A stretch of 64,000 bases of DNA from NCBI GenBank assembly GCA_007844125.1, contig CM017568.1, positions 3,807,882 through 3,871,881 on the forward strand, in the 5' to 3' direction. The notes under the pieces were generated by a model. That model was not told the DNA's origin. It worked only from the letters and a program-made list of their open reading frames with translations, and searched no databases. Both the position numbers and the translations under genes were made by a program. Positions 31,836 through 46,800 of the stretch are shown piece after piece (within the stretch, counting starts at the first letter, position 1; each line of letters starts with the position of its first letter). Origin of the DNA: Sinonovacula constricta (taxonomy: Eukaryota; Mollusca; Bivalvia; Cardiida; Solecurtidae).

Positions 31836-34363
31836 TGTATATACCAGTATAACATCGTTGTAGGAACAAATGAAAGAAAAACGTATGTAAACACAAGTCA
31901 GAAAATCATTCTATCATTCTGCAAGGATTGTTAACTGATTAAGCAATCAGTAATGTTTGGTAAATTATTTAAGAATACAAAACAGAAAACTACACATTCA
32001 GAGAAAACTGTTAACCGCTTTAACAATGAGAATCTGAAAAGCATGCTAGCAGTAAGTGGAGATTGTTAAATAATTAAGCAATCAGTTAAGATTAGCTAAT
32101 TAAACATTCAGGACCTGAAAACTGTGCTAGGAATTGTTACAGAATCGATCCTCGCTACAAACAATTCTTGCTCCCAATACTCTGCATGAAGGAGCAACAA
32201 TAAATAAATGGAAGTAAAACATTAAATGCACATTTAACAATAATTTACAATACCACTTATATCAACGTAAATCCCAGCTGACAAATTGATAAAATGTAAA
32301 AAGATAAACATAATACTTTTCCTTATTTTGACATTTTCATTAACATTCTAAACTAAATGTTCATGTCAAAAGCTATACTGTTTATAAAAATGCTTGCAAT
32401 TTTAAGCATATCACATAACAAGTACCTGGAAAAATCTCATTAAAAAAGGGGGTTAGGTTTAAAAATCTGCTTTAAATTTACAACCAGTGAAATACTTAAA
32501 GCCCAACAAGAAACCAGAACAAAAAATCAAGTATATTTATAATACATTTGATCATTTAAGTATTTTCTGTTTGTAGATATAGCATATATTATGTTATAAT
32601 TACTATGAAGGTTACTTCTTTTTTTTAAATAATGAAATGAAAATCTTAAATTTTCATGGGGAGTGAAGGTTTTTACCCAGAATGTTTACGCCTATATGTA
32701 AATAAGCACACAAGAAAATTGTTGACTCACTACTGCCTTAGCTCCACCACCCTGCCTTTAAAATCAGTATCATCACTGGCAATACCATATGTCAACAAGA
32801 TTTTACATCCATTAGGAATCTCCACATGATTTACACTATGAACACATCAAAGAACATTGAAAAAAACTGATTTACCAAAAGAATACCCAATACACATTCT
32901 CCACTAAAATTTGTAGGTTTTAACATCCTACCAACATTATTTCAGTCACCAAGAAACAAAATTTACTAAAAGCAGATAAAGTGTTGCCATAACTGTAATG
33001 GCATGCTGTAAGAGCTTTATTATTTTACAAGTACTTTGAAAGAGACTGTCAACTGTAGCAACTTTTATGTGGGAGATTTTGTGAAACTGTATGGGAGACT
33101 TTCAAATTAAGACTGGTTGGCTCCTACAAGCAATATGAATTCAAATAATTTACAGGACTTCATTGCACATGCCTGCCCTATAATTCACAAGACATAGTGC
33201 CTTAGTATCATCTTCTTCATAAAAAATGTCATTTTGATGACATATAAGGCTCACATTGGATTAACCACTCTGCTTGATAATAACTTAATCTGGCTTAAAT
33301 TTAATGTTTTCAGAATAAACTACACATTATTCCAAATATCTCCACAGCATTTAGTGCAGATTTTGACCAGACACCTCTGGGTGATCTGGATCAACACTTT
33401 TTGTCTCAGCATGCTGCTTTTACGCTTATGCTTAAAATCACATTTTTTTAAAAAGAATCACAATGAGATCAGACAGTTCCTCAACTGTCAATCAAAAACT
33501 AGATTGTCCAATCAAGATGACTGTAATACAAAGAGTGTAGTTGAGACTGTTTTTCACATCAGATCATGTGCTATCTGTGATAGTGTCTGTCAGCCATGAA
33601 ACTAGGAATTGACAATAAAAAAAGAAGGAAGAGTGATATATATAACACAAACTTAAACTGCCTATTTGCCAGCATGTAAAAGTTTCAAGCCAATAAATTA
33701 TGGGGGTTTCCATGAAAAATTCTTCGCATTTTAGTGTGTTACAACAAGTCATTCAGTGATTTAAAAAGACACTTTATTTTACACAAAATAAAAAAACTGC
33801 TTAGACACAGATTAGTTATTATGCTTTTTGTCAAATGATCTGCGCCTATAGTTTATTTTAAATACTTAGTCACACTCTGCTAAACTTAAGGTAATAAAAC
33901 TTTCCATTTTGAGACCAACAGCACTTGCAAACATATTTAATTGGTCAGCTACAAATGTAAGAATATAAAAAAATAAGACCAATTACTGCACTTACTGGAC
34001 TAGTCTCAGACTCAAGTTTGTAGTTTTACAACCTCTATGTATCACAATACAGCATAACCATCCCTTGAATCACAAAACAAAACAAAACAAAAAACTCCCC
34101 AAAACAACCTGAATTGTTCACCTTCATAATTGTTAATTCGAAAGGTCTCAAATTGCATTGATATCAAAATAATCAGATGTTATGCTCCAACTAACTGTGC
34201 TCAAATTTTATAACAGAATTCAAATTCAAGTTCAAAATTTGAAATTAATCTTATGCTCAGTTAAATTATTTTCTAAAAAGGAACGAAACTCAAGCAAGTT
34301 TAATAAAACCCAAACTTGAAGATGTTTTATATGAAGGATTCTAACTCAAGCTACTAATAAGTT

Positions 34364-34369
34364 TTTATT
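34364..34369 (-). terminator. Candidate LRRC56 polyadenylation signal
   Basis: AATAAA on the minus strand, about 265 bases after the stop. AT-rich context makes chance occurrence likely. Confidence 0.3.
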
Positions 34370-34633
34370 ACAAAAAAACTAATTTAAACCCAAGCCCAAA
34401 GTTTAAAAAAAAAACTTTTCCAAGTGAAACTGAATGTTTTATTATGTAAGTCACTTTTTTTTAAGTTTAATCAAGAACTTTAACCTTATTCAAAGTTTTT
34501 CTAAACAGGACTTGAGCTTGAATAACCCTGGACCCCAAGATGGTTTTGGCTGACTATATATTCCCTATAAATAGCACTGCCAATATCACTGTGAGACTCC
34601 ACCCTGCTCATTGTTCCAATGTGAAAGACCAGT

Positions 34634-34811
34634 TCACTTGGGAGGTACCGGTGGTTTTGATGGTAAACCAGGAGCTGTGGGTAGTGAACGGCGAATTTTT
34701 GGTTGTGAAGAAATGGCAAGGGCAGCCCGTGCTGTGGAAGGTCTCTGAGACAGCGGTGGAACTGGGCGCTCTAATGAACTGCTCTTCATTAACCTCTGCT
34801 GTTCATCCAAC
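34634..34811 (-). CDS. LRRC56: LRRC56 last exon
   Basis: Acceptor TATATTAAAG, phase-matched to exon 10. It encodes LDEQQRLMKSSSLERPVPPL, then SQRPSTARAALAIS and KIRRSLPTAPGLPSKPPVPP before TGA. Composition (RPST, RRSL, proline-rich) continues that of exons 6 and 10. Short and easily missed; the plus-strand open frame over it is a shadow. Confidence 0.8.
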
Positions 34812-37800
34812 CTTTAATATACAATATGTTGCTGATCAAGGTAACAAGTTTTTAAAAAAAAAATGTCACAGACCTCAGCTAAAAGTTTAATAACTCTGCA
34901 TCAACGTGTTCACATAGAGTAAGATTCAGCTAGGATGTCATTACTTGTTGGTGATTTAAATGATAATTAATAAAAACAGAGTAAATAGCAAATCTAAATA
35001 ATGTAGCTCTTATTTCTTGGCTCCTCATTGTCACCTTCCTTGTAAGAACCAATATTCAGTTAAATAGATACTGCCTGGTATGCAAAGTAAATGGTCTTGC
35101 CAAATAACTAACATTTTCAGTCTGGCCCAAGTCTTGAACAAAGTTTAAAGCACTTCCACACAGATGCTTAATTAAATTTTGCAGACATTGTCTATAACCA
35201 TTGTTTGATAGTTTAAGCAACTTTGCAGATGTTTCATTGATTCATAGTTAAGAAAGCACAGGTTTGTAATGATTATATGATGGACAATTTGATGATTTTA
35301 TTAAATGGACTGTATCATTATACCTTAGCTACCAAATAATTAAAATATATTGTGCCAAATATGTATAAAAGAAAACAGATTTAGCATCAGCATGCTCCCT
35401 TTAACTTTTTGCTATTGTCATCCACCAAGCAACTGCAGGTGGAAGTGGAGACCTCATGTAAAAGTTGTCATTTAGACAAGGAATAGGCCATGAGGAAGAC
35501 ATTAATTATAAATAAAAATACAACCAAAAAATGACTGAGGAGCGTTCTATCAAAATTCAAGTTCTTATATAATTGAATCTCTCTTTTTTGCATAAAATAT
35601 AAAAAAATAAACAAAAATTTGAAAGGTCATAAGTAATGTACCGTAATTACTCAAAAAGATCACACTTTTTATCAGGCATATTTTTCAATCAGGTAACAAC
35701 ATTTAGGAAAGTATGTTCTGTTTACTCTTGTTACATAACCATCCCATGTGGTACTTACACATACCCTCGACTACGTCCTATAACTGGTACTACGGGTGAT
35801 GCACCAACACTTGCTCGAGGTAGACCAGTGGCTGTGTTCACTTTTAAATCCGACGACAGCGACCTTCGCATCTCTGGTCTCAACGGCTGTAGGGGATTAT
35901 TTAAGTCAATCTGACTGCTGGAAGCTGGCTGCAACTGCCGAACAATGTCACGCTTGCTGGGTGGCAGGATCATTTCATTGTTTCGTTTTGTATAGTCAGA
36001 AATCTTAAACGGGGTGGCAGGACCCTTAGGTAACACAGAATCACTGCTGGTAAAGTTCAAAGCTTGTCTGCTATTGTCAGAGTGATCTATATGTTCAACA
36101 TTTCTCTGTGGGTGGGGTAGTTCTTTAGAAACTCCTCCCACCTCTGCTGTGGGTAGAAAACTTGAAACTGAAATGGAACCAAGAATAATGTAAACACACA
36201 ACTAGAAATTTAGTTTATAAAGATATCTTGTATACCGTATTTTGCGGAATATAGCCCGCAACTTTTTTTCTCAAGATGGCGGCCTGTGGGGAATATTCCA
36301 GTGCGGGGAATCTGTTGACAAAATCCATTTTTGTCAGCTGCCACTAACCTAAGATCAGGGAACTCCTTAACCTTTTTGTCGCTTAAAAGTGCGACCTTCA
36401 GTTTAATAATATTCTTTGCAGAGGACATTTACAGCATACCGGGGTCAGAATTAAGGACCGTCTCACAAAGATTTGCAACCGCTTTGGTCTACAGGGGTAA
36501 AATAAACAGTTTCGTGCATCAGATGGTGGTTCATAATTTACAGCATACTGGGGTCAGAATTAAGGACCATCTCACTAAAATTCGCAACCACTTTCGTCTC
36601 CAAGCGTAACGTGAACAGTTTCGAGCATCGGATGGTGGTTCATAACTATTTTGCATAAATGTATATGCACTCGTTCTTGATGTTTTATGTGACTTTTCAG
36701 TTATGTATATTAGCGGAGACTTTAGCGGGGACCTTGTGAAAGACAAAAAAAAAAGATTAGTTGTGTAAATTTTAGTTAATAAATAGCAAACTTAAACAAA
36801 ATGATAAAGATAAACAACAGAATTTAAAAACTAGACGGGCCGATTTCCGTTCTCTTTCGCATAGCTGACTACTTCATGCTTGAAGCTGTCAGTGTAGTTT
36901 CCAATTTTGGGCAAAACTATATACCGATATCCAGTATGGTATGTTGTTTGCATTTCTGTTTTAACACATATCACGCCGATAATTACGCTGCACAGTTACA
37001 TCAATCAATCGTCTTGTAATTGTCACTTTTGTCGGTAAACAAACAATATTTTACATTCATTCTAATGCCACTGCACGACAATTAATTTTTTGCACGTATC
37101 AGCCTATCGTGCCCTGATTATTCCAATTAAACACTTAATGCGTTAACATAAAAAAAAACACCCCTAACGTATTGCACCATCCCATTGTCTATAAATAGCT
37201 CTCACTTCCCCGACAAAAGTTCAGCTTTTGTGTTACAGCAGAAAGCGAGAAGGATTATCGATCAATATATGCATTGTAGTGTTAGGTAACACTGTGTAGA
37301 TCACGCTGACTTGGTGTGATACAGTTGACACGTGTTTGACCTGGGAATATGGCTTCTTTACACATAATTTATCGGCACAAAGGGTGCGGGGAATATTCCG
37401 CTGCGGGTTATATATTAACAAAATATAAAAAAACATTAAAAAAGGGCCATGCGGGGTTTATTCCAAGGGGGGTTTTATTCCGCAAAGCACGGTATATATG
37501 TTTCAACATTAAGATTTGTTTTTTACATCATGGTAAGATCCAGTTATTTCTTTTGGAGCAAGCAAGACGATCCCAACACCCACCAAATGTGTGGGTAGAA
37601 CCACTAGGGCACTGCTAATCAGATGGAAGATCTCCAAGTATAAAATGTCTTCCACAAATACAACACACTCTTCCCCAAAAGGTAAGATGTACCATCCTAC
37701 AAGCTAGGTGATTAAAATGTTTTGTATTCTGATACATCACAACACAAATATCATTATCATAGTGACATCCAGATATTTTTAGGTGGGAGAAGATCCCAGA

Positions 37801-40800
37801 TGAATGTCTGCGTAGAATAACTGGCAATGTGCAGGTCAGCTGGAAGACCTTCTCCCATGATAGTTTTCTCTCTAACCAGAAGTTTCTGCCCTGACCAGGA
37901 CTCAAACACACATGGTGAGGAATAGAATGCATAGCCCACAATTAACATGGACATTTCTCAATCTAAATGATTGCTTTTATTCAAATAATTAATTGATATT
38001 ACACATTTTAAACACTCTAAATTTTTTTAATGTTTCCACTAAATCTGTGATTTACTCCTTTTATCTAGAACTCGGCCACAAAATAAAAAGATTTTTGTAA
38101 GAAAAAGTAGGGTGGGTTTGCATCTTAAAACATCAGGAATTTCACCATACCAATTAAGGTATTTTTAGATAAACCTGAAAAGCCTCTTGCAGACTTCTTA
38201 AGGCATATATTTGTGATTTGTGAATTCAACTATAAAGTTAACCCTTCACATATATTAGATAGGAGTATAAACTAGAACAGTTTCAATACTATCAACATAT
38301 AATTATCTAAAAAAAAAAAGACAACTAACAGTATTATTACCTTAAGGCCAAACACATAATGGTTCCAATCTGAACAATACAGTTGGTGTAACATAAAAAC
38401 TGATTTATGGCCCTTCTCAATATTTAATGGTGCATCTCTTTTTTTTCCACAAGAATACACATTTTCTACCAATGGAAATCTTAAAAAAAAAAAAATTAGT
38501 GTTTTGTTAAGTATCTGTACTTCAAAGTAGACCAAATGTGAAATTGGACAGCTCACCAAAACAAGTCACAATACTCTGGGTATTACAGGTACTACCAAGT
38601 TATAGTCTACTTTCAAGCTACTGCTTTGTTAGCCAACTTTAGTTTACCCCCCTGGTCATTGAGTGCATGTGTCAATCTCACACAGCAGCTGACACATGGC
38701 GCTGGGAAGTCATATTTTTGACCCCAGTAACCTTGTAAAAACCCATTTATACACTTGGGTGGAGTGGAACAATTCAAGGCAAATTTCCTGCTCAAGGAAA
38801 TTAGCGGCGTCCTGACCTGGGCTTCGAACTGCAGACCCTGTGATCATGAGTAGTAGGTCCTACCAATGGACTCTCTCACTTAAGCTTAATGGTAAAACAT
38901 CAAGAGCTGTCACAGAACAGCCCCCTTGGCTATTCAAGTGTTGTTATGGTATTCAAAGAACACAGTTGTGGTAAAATAAGGATTAGCACAAAGCACATGT
39001 GTGCACAATCAATAACCCTTTACAGTATTCAAAGAATAGAGTTGTGCTAACTAAGGGCGCACAGAGTACATGGGTCCGCACAATCATTAGTGCTTTACAG
39101 CATTCAAAGAACAGAGTCATGCTAAAAAGGTGGAAGTGCACAGTGGCAGCAGGTAACGAATAAAAGAGTAAAAAAGCATATAAAACCTGAATCAAGTAAT
39201 TTACTATTCTGTTCCACTGATGACGATGGGGAAATGCCTTCACTTTGAGCAGACAGATATGTTGCCCCTGCCTGGTCATCTTCTACATCTGAATCAACTT
39301 CTGAGTCATCTCCTGATAGACTGACTGCATCATCATGGTCAATGCGCAGCACTTGTGGTGCCTGGGCAGCTCGAATCTTTTCCATCCGCCTAAAAACAAT
39401 AGTATAAAATTAAAAAACATAAGTGAATTGTTTGTTTGTTTGTTTGGCTAACGTCCCACCAATAGTACTTCATTATCTGGAGATGGTGTCCACTTGAAGC
39501 AGATATACTGCTGCCGTTAACTGTGTACAGCATGCTTTGATACCACACCCAGTCACATTATCCTGACACTGGGCCAACCAGTCATGGAACTACCCTTATA
39601 TTTGCTTGAGCATTAGCAAGAAAGCTATACTGCTACCATTTTTAACGACTTTGGTATGTCCTGGCCCTGGTTTAAACCCAACGCTCTACCGATTGCGCTA
39701 TGTGAATTAGTATGAAGTGAATTATATGTAAATTGATCTTAAAGTGTAAAAAGTATACTAAAAAAATAAAATGTACTTATATTTATGGTAGTACAGAAAA
39801 ACAAATGTAACCTGTCCAAATTCAACATGAAATTAAAAGAAGCTTTGGCACTAAATAAAAGAAGAACAGATACAATGTATCTGAACAAAAACAAACAAAT
39901 GAGCTTATGGATATACAGGAGAATAACAGATTACCATGTAACCAATTGCAATTTGTGTTTTTGCTTTACCAAGAAACGTGTACAATGTCACTATATCCAT
40001 ATAGTGTGCACTAAACAATATTGTTATATTTATACATACAAATAAATAAATTCACAGTGTTACTGGATACTTACAGTTCATGTTGAGCTCTCCATGCCTT
40101 CAGCTCACTGGCAATCTCTGCTCTGTCCCTTGTTTCTTCTGGTAGTGGGTCATAAGTGTGCTCTGGCTTGTGATGGAACTGTAACAACAACAAAAAACAC
40201 TAAATATGTGCTCCTGGAGACACCTGTGTTACCTGCATTTCAGCCTTTCTCATGGAAATGGATTTTTATTTAATCAACTAAGGATGTTAATTCAAGAATT
40301 AGTTGAGCTACAGTTATGGTTCTTGCACAGCTACACTTCATAAGGTATCTGTGTTTCGAACTTGGAGTAATCCGCGCAATAGTGTTGAAGTTATGCATAG
40401 TAAAAAAAATGTAATGATGCCATCAATGACAGCAATGGACAAAGTAATACTCATCTGCTGCCATGCAGGTGGTACAACAGAATTAAAACATGTCTTATTT
40501 ACATTTTTTGATGCACAGTTGTCTTACCTCAAATTTTTATCTTAAATAGATGCTGATATAATACCAGAGAAATATCAGAAACATTTCTACTGGTAGAAAC
40601 TGTGTATGCTTGCACACACAAAATAAACCTACACTTGAAAATTAAGGATCAAGAATCTACGTATTTGTAACAACATGAGAATTGAGCAGAACATCATTAT
40701 GTTCAGCCAGAAGAAAAAATGGGTTTTGTCTATTGGAGAGTTTATTTTGAAATTCTAACTTGTTTATTTCACATAAAAATATCAAAAGAAGTCATTGATC

Positions 40801-43800
40801 GAAAGTAAAAAATAATACACAAAACACCATACAAAATAACTTTGAAAGAAATATATGAATAAATCTTTGAAGCAGGGACAAATTCAATATCTAACTGCTG
40901 GTGAAAATCAAACATGTGTCAAGGTTCAAAACATGCAGTGACTCATTCTGATGGACACAACTTTGTTAATCATATTTTGTTTTTACATACATTTCACACA
41001 CACAGGAAACGTTTTTATAGCTTATATAGGACTGGAAGACCCTAAGCTATGATTGGGTAAAATATCCCCACAGGTAAACAGGAATTCCCTCCTAAGTGAA
41101 GTTTTAGGCCTTATAATTAAATGTCTAATGTTAAATGACTTATTAATTTATGTAAAAACATTACATACTTTTAAGTCTAAATATGACATGTTCATAATTT
41201 TATGTCCTCTCATGATATATAATTTTATGTCTAAACAATAAGATATTGAAGGTTGATTTATAAAGTAACATGTGTCATCTGGTAAGTAAGTTCAAAAACA
41301 AAGGTAACAAAACTTTTTGAAGGGGAATTGACACAGTGAGGAAGCAGGAAAAAATGTGTTTTTCACATCTTTTAGAAAGCTTGTGACATTAAAGTGAATA
41401 GTTGTTATCCTCATGCACGTAATTGTTTCTCTGTAAATATAAGTCATCATCACAATTAAAGCCATGAATATGTCATAATGGTAGATTAAAATCAAAGACT
41501 GAGGCCACATAGTGAAATTACCTTTTGAAATTCTTTCCATATCTGAGATAAAAAGGTACACTAAGTTAGAATCCATCTAACATCAACAAGAAAATAAAAA
41601 ACATTGACATCATGGTCAAATCAGAACTCCTTAGATAATTTAGTTCTCATCAAAAAACATCTTTCAGCTTATCTGGTTCCATTAAAGGTAGAGAATTGCA
41701 ACTTTCTGTAAGCTAAGAGATTAATATGCTATAAAAAGTTCTTAAAAATGATAAGACAATTTACATTTCTCATTAGGCTACATAAACAACTGTTACTGCA
41801 TTTCTAATAGAGAAAGCAACAAAAGAAGCACCAACATGCTAGCTGTTCAAGCAACAAAAGAAGCACCAACATGCTAGCTGTTCAAGCAACAAAAGAAGCA
41901 CCAACATGCTAGCTGTTCAAGCAACAAAAGAAGCACCAACATGCTAGCTGTTCCAGGTTGCTATCAGATACCCGTGAGATCATTGTTCAGTTATCCGAAG
42001 TGTTCTGAATGATTATTGTCAACATTTAAAAGGGAACACAATATGTCTGGTCCATAAAAGAGTTATTAAATATTTGCCAAGGCTGCTCTTTGAAATTATA
42101 CTGAAGAAAAAAACATTTAATAATTTAACCTGATGAGTTACAAGCAATAATTTCTATAGCACACCAATAAGTGTCTGTAAAAAACAACAAAAACTGTTTG
42201 GTTTCTATTGTTGTTAGTACATCATTCACTGACATTCTGACACACACTTGTAAGTGATCAAACACCTTAAAGACTTTTCCCCCATATCAAAAAAATGTAT
42301 TTGATTATCTGTTAAAAATATAACAACATTTGCTTCATCAAGAAAATAATCTGCTAAAAAAACAACAACATACTTTTGGTTCAAACTTGGTTTCTGTTGA
42401 TGGTCCATCCAGTTCCCCTGAAGCATCTGGATTAAGACGCCGACGAGACAGAAGAGCCTTGGAAGGGTTTCCACAAATCACTTTACCAAGTGTCAAGTCA
42501 CTGGCATCACTAACATCAGGACCTGGGTAAAGAAAAGATAGTTTTGTTGATTTGTGTGAATGTGTGTTTTTAAATACTTCACACTGACACAATTATAGGC
42601 ATTTAAGAAAAAAGAAATTCACAAACATCTGGGTAGACCCATGATACCATATCCAGTCACATGATACCAGTTACTAGTTGTGAAATCACAACTATCAGCT
42701 GAGTGAAAGAAGCTTTACCTTAATAATTGCCAGTATCTCACATTACCTGGAATTGAACATGGGGTCTCCCATACCTGGAGCCATCACTCTTCCTTCTATG
42801 CAAGGCCAATATACCGTTAAGGTCAAAATCTCATACTGTAAGCTGTCATCCAACATGCCAGATTTGTAGTTTGGGAAAACAGTGTCATGATTTGCTTAAA
42901 ACAATAATTCAAGCAATTCTTCTTTTATAGCCATTTCAAATTGTTATGATGGCATGTGGCACACTAGTCACCATGGCTATGAACAGCATTGGGCCAAGAG
43001 GCACATGAATTCAAGTGCACAAATTCACATAATACACACCCCTTAGCAATTAAGTATAACAGACCTTTATTTTTCGTCTCTGCTGAACCAGAACTAGGGC
43101 GTACCCCAGCAGTGGCTGGTCTCGCTCCCACAGTAGATGGTCTTACACTGGAAGTCATCGGTCGAAACCCTGATGAGGGACGTAACACTGACCCTGGTCG
43201 GTACCCAGTGTTTGGTCGCTGAGATGCAGTGCTGGGCCGGTGTCCACTAGGAGGTCGATTGCCAGCATCTATAAATTATGGTATAATGAATACAGATGTA
43301 CCAGAAAATATCATGTTATGTGCACACTTGTTCATTTTTTTGTATCATAATTTGTCTAATTATGCAAAACATGACTATTCTACTGATTAGAAGACCAAAG
43401 TCTTACTAGCAGGCAAAAAACATGGTTTAAGGCAGTCTTTGTGAATATGTACGTTCTTGGTCTCAGCAATTATGACGATAAGAACACCGGGGATTTGCAA
43501 GCTTTCACAGTTAAAGCCGAAGCTCAATGGGCAGTATTCAAATAAAATGCTCTTATCTGTTCCTCTTAACAACAGGCATTGGTATCTCATTGTTACTTGA
43601 ATAAGTAAATAGTTACCTGAATCATCTGCATCTGTTTCTTTGCTGAGAGAGATGTCTCTCTGTAATTCTTCTAAGTATGCCCAGTCTGCATCGAGTCCAT
43701 TGTGTTTCTGAAATGAGCCAACCCCTTCAATCAGCACCTCATCATCCAAGGTCTGCAGGTGGGGTATAGCTTTCTTGACTTCCTGTCTGTAATCATAGTC

Positions 43801-46800
43801 AATCTGGAATGGAAGAAGATTTTTCATGAAATTTCACTGGAATGGACATATATGGATATAACAACCTTAACCTTGAGGGGCGAACTTGCAAATTGTGTGC
43901 TGGATACACTTTCCAGTTTATGTCAGTAAAATGGTGAAGTTTATTTGAGGCTCATTACTTTGCAAAAGAAAATCTGGGTAACTGGCCTTTCGGAAATCAG
44001 TTCTATTATTGAAAGTGAACAAGTATTTTTACAAGTTTTGAGTGATCATATGCACTAAATGTATGTCAGTAAGCTTAATCACTGATATATAGGATATATT
44101 TGATGTGTACACACAACATATATAACTGAATGCAAAGTCCAAATCTTTAACTGGCTGTTCAGCTTCATGGGACTAAATATGACGAGGAAAGTGTATTGTT
44201 CCAAGAAAAGTAAAAGTTGTGTTTTATCTATGTTTTGTTTTTTTTTCAATCCCAATTTATCTCCAATATAAATACAAAAAGAAGGCAAAATAGTAGGGAT
44301 TCAATAGTATCACTTACAGACTCCTGGCCCTCAGCAGGGGCTACACAGATGGGGTTGCCATCCAATGTGAGATTAGTTAGCTTGCTACAGAAGGACAGGT
44401 ACTGCACCTGTACTATGTCATCTATGTTATTGCTGAAATAAAGAACAGAATTAAAACTATCTTTTAAAACTTGTTTTAAGATACATCAGAACAACACAAT
44501 TATAGTAACTGCAATGACATTAAGCTATCATTGGTGGGGAAAAACCTATAAAAAATGTCAAATTAAAATCACATCTCAAGTCAGTTGGTATACAAACCCC
44601 ATATCGAAGTTCTCTCCTTGTGTGCTGTTAGGCTGTTGGTGCCCCTTACTATCTAATGATGTATTTTCAGCAGTGGAAGGAATTAGAGTTATTTCATAAA
44701 ATCCTACCAGTTATTCTGATTTGAAATAGAGGATTGTTTTTTGTTTCTTAATGTTTTTATTGCAATTAGCTAGTTAGTTAACTTTAACACACAGGAAAGT
44801 ATCAGAAAACCATCAGTATAACCTGTATACTCTAATTACTTAAAGACTACATGACCATAATTCAACTAATCTATCAGCCCAACCATGAGAGCCCACTTTT
44901 GACCTGAAAGTATTTAATTGCTTCTGCAGGGATGATTCTGATCAAAATCTACACTATTTGCTGCTGTGTCAATACATTTTGTTACAAGATCTCAAAGACC
45001 TAGTATCCCTACTATCTGATATTAATAATCTCAAATGTATTTATATAGATCCCTACTAAATAGGAATGTATGACCTGAGAATAATTCGATCTAAAGATTC
45101 AAATACCCTCCATGCTCTAGTATCTCTAAATGTAGTTTTTTGTTTCTTAAATATATATATTGAGAACGGTATCAATATTCGCATACCCTTCAAGATCAAG
45201 TATCTCTATCTGATCAAGCATGCTTAAAGGACTTATGTCAGCAATCTCATTGTAGGATAGATAGACTTCCTGAAGATTACACATCGACGAGATGCCATCC
45301 AGCTCCAGCAACGCACAACGGGATGCCCACAAAACCTGAAGACTTCTCAATGAAGATCCCAGGTCCCTGGAACATAGTAAAATTAACAGCTATACTTGCA
45401 ATTGACAAAAAATAAATATATACCATAATCATAAGTTATGTAAACTCGATACAACATTTACAGCTATACTTTCAATGTATGTAAAATAAATTAACAGTAC
45501 AGTCAACTCTTATTATCTCAAATTTCAAGGGACCGTAGAAAATAGTTTGCGATATCCGAAGTTTGAGTTATCCGAATTTAAGGAAAGTTTGAGTAAATCT
45601 TAAAAAACTTACCTGCTACACGATGATTGGTAATGACTGAAATTTCTTGTTATATCTGCCACTGTAAACTAAGTTTCTGCAAGTTTGTGTGGTTTTGCAT
45701 TTTTAAAGTGTTATTAATTTAATAATTTGTAATTTAATATATAAGTTTAATGTCGATCTGACTATCCCCCCAGTACTAAGACCGGGTCCTTCATCAGATT
45801 GCTCGACACTTTCTCGTGTCTGATCTGTTGCCATAACCAATCTTATTTTTTTTATTAAATAATCAGTACGTGTATTGTGGGTAGGTAGTGGAAGAATGAT
45901 AAAATCAATAACATGACCTCTCATTTTATTTACAAGTTGAGAAGGCCTAGTCAACAAGTTCTCAAAACTGTTACAACAACAAGTACAAACTGAAACTCTT
46001 TAGTCAGCGTTAATTGATCAACGAAATTGTTGTTCATTAAATCAGCTTATTAAATAATTATCGATTAACCTCTTCTCTAAATTACGTGACATCCTGATTG
46101 CCGATAATTGGCGATAAAACTCGCGCCCAAATCTTCGCGAGTTTCACGGTAGGTGTGAAAATCACTATTGTTGCCGTGTTGCATCTTATAGCAATTTGAA
46201 GTTTGAGATAGACCAACTGATTTCAACAGTTTTATACGTGTTAGGACAAAGAATTTAGTTTGATATATCCGATAATTTGTCACATCCGAATTTGAGTTAA
46301 GCGGAGTCAAACTTTATAGAAACTATAGGGAAAAAAACGAGACCGTAGAAAACAGTTTGACATAACCGGAAATTTGAGATAACCGATTTTGAGATAACGA
46401 GAGTTGACTGTATATTGATCAGTACCTCTGTAAACTCCAGACAAAATTTACAGCTAACCTTATGTAAAACTAGAACTATCGCTGAATGACATTCATACCC
46501 CCACCAATGTCCTTGACAAAGCTGGTACAAGGGTAAGATGGGTTCTGCACATTGCCAAGTTGGGATGAACATTTGAGTCAAGTTTGAAGAAAATCCTTCC
46601 ATAAGTAAAGAATTTATAGGGCAGACACGACATATTGTCTAGTATTGATTGTAAGTAAATTAAAAAACTTAAAAAGGGGCATAACTTTGTCAAAATGCAA
46701 TACAGAGTTACGAAACTTGACCTGCATATCTTACTTGAGATACTTCATATATCTTTCAAGTTTCAAGCAAATACCTGTGCTAATTTCAGTAATATTCAAG

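Larger units (their letters stand above)
29736..34633. other. Intergenic region between convergent PRMT1 and LRRC56
   Basis: AT-rich with tandem repeats (31749-31835). GCTGACCCAGATCAGGAAGC followed by TGAGGATCTACACTG (about 30838-30890) resembles dispersed pieces at 21877 and 44930 (TCTGATCAGGATCTACA). No gene seen. Confidence 0.5.

Noticed and set aside
34540..34890. Plus-strand 116-codon frame
   Set aside because: It is the shadow of the LRRC56 last exon on the other strand.
35636..36008. Plus-strand frames
   Set aside because: Antisense to LRRC56 exon 10, which has matching phase and splice sites.
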